Both the position numbers and the translations under genes were made by a program. This document shows positions 4,881 through 8,593 of a DNA stretch of 8,593 nucleotides, in pieces; position 1 is the first letter of the stretch; every line of letters starts with the position of its first letter. This DNA comes from JAPLCX01 sp964460305 (GTDB taxonomy: Bacteria; Auribacterota; Tritonobacteria; UBA1439): positions 1-8,593 of the forward strand of contig CAYWRA010000104.1 in the NCBI GenBank assembly GCA_964460305.1, read 5' to 3'. Under the pieces are notes generated by a model that saw only the letters and a program-made list of their open reading frames with translations, was not told the origin of the DNA and made no database searches.

Positions 4881-5906
4881 TCAGACGTTGAAATTGATGG
4901 AGATGATGTCGCCGTCTTCGACGATATATTCTTTGCCCTTGAGATATACCTTCCCCTGATCCTTGAGGACGCTTTCGGAACCGGCGGCCATTAAATCGGC
5001 GTACTTCATCACCTCGGCGCGGATGAAGCCGCGGGCAAGATCGGAGTGGATGGTCCCGGCCGCATCAAGCGCCATTGAGCCCTTTTTAAGCGGCCATGCC
5101 CTTACCTCGTCTTCTCCCACGGTAAAGAAAGACATCAGGTTGAGGGATTCGAATACGAGCCGGGTCATCCGGTCGATGGCGGCCTCCGTGATCCCAAGCT
5201 CCTTCATGAAAGAGGCGCGCTCCCCTTCGGCGAGTCCCAATATCTCTTTCTCAAGCCCGATGCAGATCTGGATACAGGGCCGATGAAATTGTTCGCGCAC
5301 TCGTGCGGCGTGCGTCTCGTCGGCAATGAGCTTATCGTCGATATTGAGCACGATGACGAGCGGGGTCCCGGTGACGAACTGATATGCGCGAATCTCCTTG
5401 TGCTGTTCTTCAGTGAACGGGAAAGACGCAAGCGGCTGTTCTTTCTCCAAATGCGCCTTGCACGCCTCCATCAGGCGCATTTCTTTCTCGAGAGCATCGG
5501 TCGCTTTCGTTTTTATAGCCTTCGCGATGTTCTCGATCCTCTTTTCCACAAGCAACAAGTCCGTGATGATGAGCTCTGCGATAAACGTTCCCACCTCCGC
5601 ATCCGCCTCCTCCGCTCGAGCGACCCAGCAGATGGCATCGGCGTTCTTCAGTTCGTTTATGATCGTGGACTGTGCGGGGCCGGCGGGGGCGAAGTCGGGG
5701 AGCAGGAGGAATTCGATCTTCGCCGGGACGATCCGCTCGGGGCGATAAAGGGGGGCTAGCGTCCGGAGACGTTGATCGCGCACCTCGGAGACGCCGGGAT
5801 GCGCCTTGAGGGGGCGTTGCATGACCTTTTCATTATCGATTCCCGTGAGCAGGCAGAACAACTCAATCTGGCCGGCCTGCGGTTGGCCGAGGATAGCTAC
5901 TTTCAT
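4881..5906 (-). CDS. YchF-like (Obg-related) TGS-domain protein with degenerate P-loop
   Basis: This 341-residue protein aligns by eye with YchF, the universal Obg-family nucleotidase that binds ribosomes and normally has about 363 residues. The C-terminal half is well kept, including MSFFTVGEDEVRAWPLKKG (258-276), AAGTIHSDLARGFIRAEV (282-299) and the TGS end EYIVEDGDIISINFNV (326-341). The N-terminal nucleotide motifs are not. Where YchF has GxPNVGKST, this has GQPQAGQIE (7-15), without the catalytic Lys and Ser/Thr. The VDIAGL switch is replaced by LLPDFAPAG, and the NVNE specificity motif by NIDD (188-191). It is therefore likely a pseudo-GTPase/ATPase acting by binding, possibly to ribosomes or RNA through TGS. 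The frame is long and unbroken, so it is not a pseudogene. AGAGGT (5919-5914) precedes the ATG, and TATAAT lies at 5953-5948. Confidence 0.85.
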   Translation of the reverse strand: MKVAILGQPQAGQIELFCLLTGIDNEKVMQRPLKAHPGVSEVRDQRLRTLAPLYRPERIVPAKIEFLLLPDFAPAGPAQSTIINELKNADAICWVARAEEADAEVGTFIAELIITDLLLVEKRIENIAKAIKTKATDALEKEMRLMEACKAHLEKEQPLASFPFTEEQHKEIRAYQFVTGTPLVIVLNIDDKLIADETHAARVREQFHRPCIQICIGLEKEILGLAEGERASFMKELGITEAAIDRMTRLVFESLNLMSFFTVGEDEVRAWPLKKGSMALDAAGTIHSDLARGFIRAEVMKYADLMAAGSESVLKDQGKVYLKGKEYIVEDGDIISINFNV

Positions 5907-5947
5907 GGAAGTTACCTCTATGTCTAATGACCGTACAAAAGAGACAG

Positions 5948-5953
5948 ATTATA
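5948..5953 (-). promoter_or_regulatory. -10 element upstream of the YchF-like gene
   Basis: Read on the minus strand this is a perfect TATAAT, 41 bp before the start codon, giving a leader of roughly 35 nt that includes the AGAGGT ribosome binding site (5919-5914). No good -35 is present at normal spacing. Confidence 0.5.
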
Positions 5954-6021
5954 GCATGAAAGTGGAATTTATTGTCGCCCGGCGCATAGTTGCGAAATGC
6001 GGATGAGCCCCCCTCGCCCTG

Positions 6022-6056
6022 GCCCTTTCCACCGTTCATCTGGATGGGGAAGGGGC
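6022..6056. repeat. GC-rich intergenic palindrome
   Basis: GCCCTTTCC (6022-6030) pairs with GGAAGGGGC (6048-6056), nine pairs with one G-T wobble around a 17-nt loop. It is preceded by a C-rich run (6008-6021). It resembles the GC-rich extragenic palindromes seen in many bacteria and has no T run to act as a strong terminator. Confidence 0.5.
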
Positions 6057-6060
6057 TTTG

Positions 6061-6123
6061 CAGTATTGCACCCGCTGGGCGAGTGTTTTGATTTACTACC
6101 CATCATTGCGGGAATCAATACTG
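6061..6123. repeat. Long imperfect inverted repeat, possible structured RNA
   Basis: CAGTATTG (6061-6068) plus CCCGC (6071-6075) pairs with GCGGG (6108-6112) plus CAATACTG (6116-6123), making 13 pairs with a small internal loop (2 versus 3 nt). The 32-nt apical region can pair again through TGGG/CCCA (6076-6079, 6099-6102). It lies in a gene-free gap next to another palindrome and a terminator, so it could be part of an untranslated RNA or a small non-autonomous element. Confidence 0.5.
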
Positions 6124-6173
6124 GGCGGCGGGTCATAAGTGGGAGGGGGCATCCACGACGCTCCGCCATCTGG

Positions 6174-6235
6174 AAAAACAAACCGGGGACTATCGGCCAT
6201 TGTGGCGATAATCCCCGGTTCGATATTTTTGGATT
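6174..6235. terminator. Strong bidirectional terminator after the RRM gene
   Basis: AACCGGGGACTATCG (6181-6195) pairs with CGATAATCCCCGGTT (6206-6220) with one mismatch, and GCCA/TGGC extends the stem around a TTG loop. On the minus strand, downstream of the RRM stop at 6263, it is followed by TTTGTTTTT (6182-6174). On the plus strand a T5 follows at 6227-6231. It separates the RRM transcript from the YchF-like gene. Confidence 0.8.
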
Positions 6236-6262
6236 GGTGTATACGCGACCGGAAGCCAGCGA

Positions 6263-6622
6263 CTAGTAATTGCGATAAGGGCGTCCACCACCGCCACCGC
6301 CGCCGCCGCCCCGATGGCCTCCGCCTCGGTGCCCGCCGCCTTGTCTTCCACCTTCTCTCCCGCCGCCGCGGGGACCTTCGGTACGGGGGCGAGCCTCGCT
6401 GATGTTGAGCGTCCGGCCGTTCAACTCCTTGCGGTTCAAACCGGCAAGCGCGGCTTCAGCTTCAGCCTTGGAGGGCATCTCCACGAATGCAAATCCCCTC
6501 GATTCTCCGGTGAATTTGTCCTTGATAATGCTCACCGATCCAACTTGACCAAAGGCTTCAAAAGCCTTTCGCAGCTCTTCCTCGGTGGTCTGGAAGGAAA
6601 GGCTGCCTACGTAAATGTTCAT
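6263..6622 (-). CDS. Glycine-rich RRM RNA-binding protein
   Basis: This 119-residue protein is a single RNA recognition motif with a glycine/arginine tail, like bacterial and cyanobacterial Rbp proteins that bind RNA and are often cold-induced. RNP2 is IYVGSL (3-8) and RNP1 is RGFAFVEM (42-49), with the aromatic RNA-stacking residues in place (Tyr4, Phe44, Phe46). The RRM ends near residue 78. The tail (84-115) is almost all Gly, Arg and His, with two GGGHR repeats and a run of nine glycines. The start is well supported by AGGAGG (6632-6627) just before the ATG. The gene lies 87 bp downstream of the isomerase gene on the same strand with no terminator seen between, so it may be cotranscribed, and it ends in a strong terminator. 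The homopolymeric GGC/GCC tail could vary in length or be misassembled. Confidence 0.93.
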   Translation of the reverse strand: MNIYVGSLSFQTTEEELRKAFEAFGQVGSVSIIKDKFTGESRGFAFVEMPSKAEAEAALAGLNRKELNGRTLNISEARPRTEGPRGGGREGGRQGGGHRGGGHRGGGGGGGGGRPYRNY

Positions 6623-6626
6623 ACTT

Positions 6627-6633
6627 CCTCCTT
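6627..6633 (-). promoter_or_regulatory. Strong ribosome binding site of the RRM gene
   Basis: The minus strand reads AAGGAGG four bases before the ATG at 6622, the best Shine-Dalgarno match in the window. It fixes the start. Confidence 0.8.
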
Positions 6634-6709
6634 GTTTAACCTGATCTATTCAGCAACCACAGCAGAAACGACAAATACCACTTGCTTAATCCTTGCACTT
6701 TAATCCTGG

Positions 6710-7735
6710 TTAACTCTTCGCGCTGGGTTGCACCCCCTCCGCATATTCTATTTTCGCGGAACTACGCAGTTTTTGCAGGTAATCGTTGACGGCACCCTGT
6801 TTCTTCTGGCGATTCAGGAACTCCGCCAATTTGTCTCGAACCTTCTCCAGGGGTGTTACGCTCGCTTCCTCACGTCCGGTCAATTTTATCAAGTGATAGC
6901 CGAACTCCGTCTCCACGACGTCGCTGACCTGGCCGACCTTCATTCCAAACGCAGCATCCTCGAACGGCTTTACCATGCTTCCCCTTGCGAAGTAGCCGAG
7001 ATCGCCGCCCTGCGACTTGGAGGGGCATTCGGAGTTCTCGCTCGCAAGCTTGGCGAAGTCCTCCCCCTTCTCGATCCTTCCGCGCAGTTCCTTTACCTTC
7101 AGCCTTTTTTTCTCCCGTTCCTGCGCGCTATCTCCAGATTCGACCTTAATCAGGATATGGCTGGCCCTCACGCGCTCGGGCACTTTGAACTCCTCCGGAT
7201 TATCCTGATAGAATGCTTTGATCTCCTTATCGCTCGCCTTCTGTTCTTGGGGCACCTTTTTGTCCAGGAGGGCCTCGATCTTAACATCCTGGCCGATGTC
7301 CTGGCGAAGTTGGGATTCGGTGATCCCCATGGACGCGAGCAGCTTCTTGAATGATTCGGCATCGGGCAGACGCCCGGAAATCTCTTTCATCTGGGCATCT
7401 ATCTTTTTCTTGTCGGCTTGAATCCCCTCGCGATCCGCTTCCTGGGCGAGCAACTGCTGATTGATCAGTGATTCCAGCGCCTGCTTCCGTAAGATCTGCT
7501 TCATGTTGGCCATCTGTTCCGGAGGCACCTGCCCGCCGAATCGGTCCGCCAATGCCTTAACCGCGCGCTCCAGCTGGGCGCGGGTGATCACGGTCCCGTT
7601 GACCTTCGCCGCCGCTGAACCTGCATCGCCTCCACTAGTCTGAAGAGAAGCGGCCGGCTCATCATTCCTGGCATTGCAACCAGCGGCTATCAATCCACAT
7701 GCCAACACAATCATGCACATGCTCGGTTTCATCAT
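6710..7735 (-). CDS. SurA/PrsA-type parvulin peptidyl-prolyl isomerase lipoprotein
   Basis: This 341-residue exported foldase probably catalyses proline cis-trans isomerisation and chaperones secreted or outer-membrane proteins. The N-terminus is a lipoprotein signal: hydrophobic MIVLACGLIAAGC with lipidated Cys20. A SurA-like N-terminal helical domain spans about 44-160 (VNGTVITRAQLERAV, then ALESLINQQLLAQEA). The parvulin domain spans about 188-287, with RASHILIKV, FAKLASENSECPSKSQGG, DLGYFARGSMVKPFEDAAF and FGYHLIKL, all standard for the family. A charged helix follows to the end. Length is normal for PrsA-like proteins. The start at 7735 has AAGGAAGGAG (7750-7741) upstream; ATG occurs twice in a row. 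A good promoter lies at 7900-7873, and an intrinsic terminator lies within the leader, implying control by attenuation. Confidence 0.94.
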   Translation of the reverse strand: MMKPSMCMIVLACGLIAAGCNARNDEPAASLQTSGGDAGSAAAKVNGTVITRAQLERAVKALADRFGGQVPPEQMANMKQILRKQALESLINQQLLAQEADREGIQADKKKIDAQMKEISGRLPDAESFKKLLASMGITESQLRQDIGQDVKIEALLDKKVPQEQKASDKEIKAFYQDNPEEFKVPERVRASHILIKVESGDSAQEREKKRLKVKELRGRIEKGEDFAKLASENSECPSKSQGGDLGYFARGSMVKPFEDAAFGMKVGQVSDVVETEFGYHLIKLTGREEASVTPLEKVRDKLAEFLNRQKKQGAVNDYLQKLRSSAKIEYAEGVQPSAKS

Positions 7736-7761
7736 CTCAACTCCTTCCTTACGTTTGCGGT

Positions 7762-7801
7762 AAAAAAGGCCACCGGAACATAATCCTCAGGACCGGTGAC
7801 C
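7762..7801 (-). terminator. Intrinsic terminator inside the leader of the isomerase gene
   Basis: On the minus strand GGTCACCGG (7801-7793) pairs with CCGGTGGCC (7776-7768), nine pairs with one wobble, and six T follow (7767-7762). No gene ends upstream on this strand, since the neighbour diverges, so it lies between the promoter (7900-7873) and the start codon (7735). On the plus strand there is no T run. A small palindrome, ACCTTAAAAGGT (7799-7810), overlaps the 5' arm and could compete with it. Confidence 0.7.
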
Positions 7802-7872
7802 TTAAAAGGTTACGTTATCGTAGCACCTGGTAACTGAAATAGTTGCAATCACGGTTTGTATGTATCCGCACC

Positions 7873-7900
7873 ATCATAACACCAACGGGGCCAAAGTCAA
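7873..7900 (-). promoter_or_regulatory. Promoter of the isomerase gene
   Basis: Read on the minus strand: -35 TTGACT (7900-7895), 16-bp spacer, -10 TATGAT (7878-7873), close to the housekeeping sigma consensus. Transcription should start near 7866, giving a leader of about 130 nt that contains the terminator hairpin. Confidence 0.7.
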
Positions 7901-7927
7901 ATATTTTCCTTTGACATATTTTCCTTT
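7901..7927. repeat. Two 12-bp direct repeats next to the -35 box
   Basis: ATATTTTCCTTT occurs at 7901-7912 and 7916-7927, a perfect direct repeat with a 15-bp period directly upstream of the isomerase -35. The AT-rich repeats could be an UP element or tandem activator sites. Confidence 0.6.
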
Positions 7928-7936
7928 AAAAGAGCG

Positions 7937-7995
7937 CCTGATTTGTCTGCTTGCTCTGAATCCCTTGGATATCAGAGCAAGTCATGGGAATCAGG
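7937..7995. repeat. Nested inverted repeat between divergent genes
   Basis: An inner perfect 10-bp inverted repeat, CTTGCTCTGA (7950-7959) and TCAGAGCAAG (7972-7981), has arms that extend inwards by ATCC/GGAT around a 3-nt loop. An outer pair, CCTGATT (7937-7943) and AATCAGG (7989-7995), encloses it. No T run follows on either strand, so it is not a normal terminator. It ends 23 bp before the transporter -10 element and may be an operator or a small palindromic element. Confidence 0.65.
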
Positions 7996-8018
7996 TACAT
8001 AAACTCTGAAGAACATTG

Positions 8019-8029
8019 TATACTATACT
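8019..8029 (+). promoter_or_regulatory. -10 region of the cation-efflux gene
   Basis: Two overlapping TATACT hexamers (8019-8024 and 8024-8029) lie 20-30 bp before the start codon. The corresponding -35 positions are poor, which suggests help from an activator. The leader would be short, with a G-rich GGGGGG just before the ATG as the only ribosome-binding candidate. Confidence 0.45.
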
Positions 8030-8049
8030 GTGTTGCAACGGGGGGCGTT

Positions 8050-8593
8050 ATGAACAAGCAAACGCTCGGGTATGCCGAGGGGTGGTCTTCCATCATCATC
8101 AATACCGCCCTTTTCGCGCTCAAGTTTTGGGTGGGGACTGTCGCGGGGTCGGTCGCTATGATCTCCGATTCGTGGCACACCCTCTCCGACACGTTCACTT
8201 CCATAGTCGTGATATTCGGCTTCTGGGTCGCCGCACGCCCACCTGACAAAGAGCATCCTTTCGGACACGGGCGCGCGGAACCGCTCGCATCGATCATTAT
8301 CGGAACGCTCCTCGGTGTCGTCGGAATCGAATTCCTGAGACAATCCATCACGCGTCTCATGCACTACCAGACAGCGACTTTCGAAGTATTCGCGATCGTC
8401 GTCTTCCTCGTCTCCGTGGTGCTGAAAGAGGCGCTCGCCAGATTCTCGATCTGGGCCGGGAGGAAAACGAATTCCTCATCCCTCATTGCCGACGGATGGC
8501 ACCACCGGAGCGACGCGGTCGCCTCGGCGTTGATCGTGGTCGGCGGACTGGCGGGCGGGTATTTCTGGTGGATGGACGGCGCGCTCGGGATAG
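8050..8593 (+). CDS. CDF-family cation efflux transporter (partial, runs off the right edge)
   Basis: From ATG 8050 the frame stays open to the window end, giving 181 codons of a protein normally near 290-400 residues. It belongs to the cation diffusion facilitator family, membrane antiporters that export Zn, Fe, Mn or Co ions in exchange for protons. The metal site residues are present: HTLSD (His43, Asp47) in the second helix and HHRSD (His151, Asp155) in the fifth. The conserved loop HPFGHGRAEPLA is at 69-80. Hydrophobic helices fall near 13-34, 36-62, 79-97, 112-128 and 156-175. An HxxxD pair in both helices is usual for Zn-type members, but the metal cannot be fixed. The gene diverges from the isomerase gene and shares a 314-bp control region with it. 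The C-terminal cytoplasmic domain lies outside the window. Confidence 0.93.
   Translation, partial: MNKQTLGYAEGWSSIIINTALFALKFWVGTVAGSVAMISDSWHTLSDTFTSIVVIFGFWVAARPPDKEHPFGHGRAEPLASIIIGTLLGVVGIEFLRQSITRLMHYQTATFEVFAIVVFLVSVVLKEALARFSIWAGRKTNSSSLIADGWHHRSDAVASALIVVGGLAGGYFWWMDGALGI

Noticed and set aside
6728..7354. 208-codon plus-strand frame
   Set aside because: It is antisense to the well-supported isomerase gene and shows no domain of its own.
7802..7852. Possible 16-residue leader peptide before the isomerase terminator (GTG start, TAA stop)
   Set aside because: It ends at the terminator as a leader peptide might, but there is no ribosome binding site, the start is GTG, and the residues show no run of one amino acid that would suggest ribosome-mediated attenuation.
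7926..8364. Minus-strand frames opposite the transporter
   Set aside because: The plus-strand frame encodes an unmistakable CDF protein; the minus frames are shadows.

Overview
The window looks like bacterial chromosome from a short-read metagenome assembly. It contains a 100-N scaffold gap, and three separate duplications are each exactly 55 bp long, which is the mark left by an assembler working at word length 55. Base composition is fairly GC-rich except for an AT-richer stretch after the tRNA. A parvulin lipoprotein, a Tat-exported DUF362 protein, signal-peptide PLD proteins and a tRNA with encoded CCA suggest a Gram-negative-type bacterium, possibly from a candidate phylum (Omnitrophota or a PVC relative). 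No marker gene here settles the taxonomy.

Left part (1-3489, all minus strand): a run of exported or membrane proteins. In transcription order these are a secreted single-HKD PLD protein (3489-2773), a second single-HKD PLD protein overlapping it by 20 bp (2792-1941), a Tat-type DUF362 protein (1899-952), and a polytopic membrane protein with NapH-type CxxxCP motifs (821 to beyond position 1). Close spacing suggests one transcript, although a small terminator-like hairpin sits before the last gene. A perfect 9-bp inverted repeat abuts the first start codon.

Centre (3597-4880): a tRNA-Arg(UCU) with encoded CCA, then a roughly 179-bp tandem repeat whose unit begins inside the tRNA 3' end and is interrupted by the scaffold gap. 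Beyond it is an AT-richer stretch with gene debris: an unrecognised broken reading frame and a DUF3800 gene that has lost its middle. This fits a decayed island next to a tRNA.

Right part (4881-8593): on the minus strand, a YchF-like protein that keeps the C-terminal TGS half but has lost the P-loop and other G motifs; a 356-bp intergenic stretch with three strong hairpins, one a good bidirectional terminator; a glycine-rich RRM protein; and a SurA/PrsA-type peptidyl-prolyl isomerase lipoprotein. The isomerase has a clear promoter and, unusually, an intrinsic terminator inside its leader. Diverging from it on the plus strand is the start of a CDF cation-efflux transporter that runs off the window.

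The points most worth a second look are the tRNA-anchored tandem repeat, the pseudo-GTPase-like YchF relative, the asymmetric PLD pair, and the terminator in the isomerase leader. I do not see a complete new multi-gene system. The assembly artefacts at the left edge and around the gap limit what can be concluded there.
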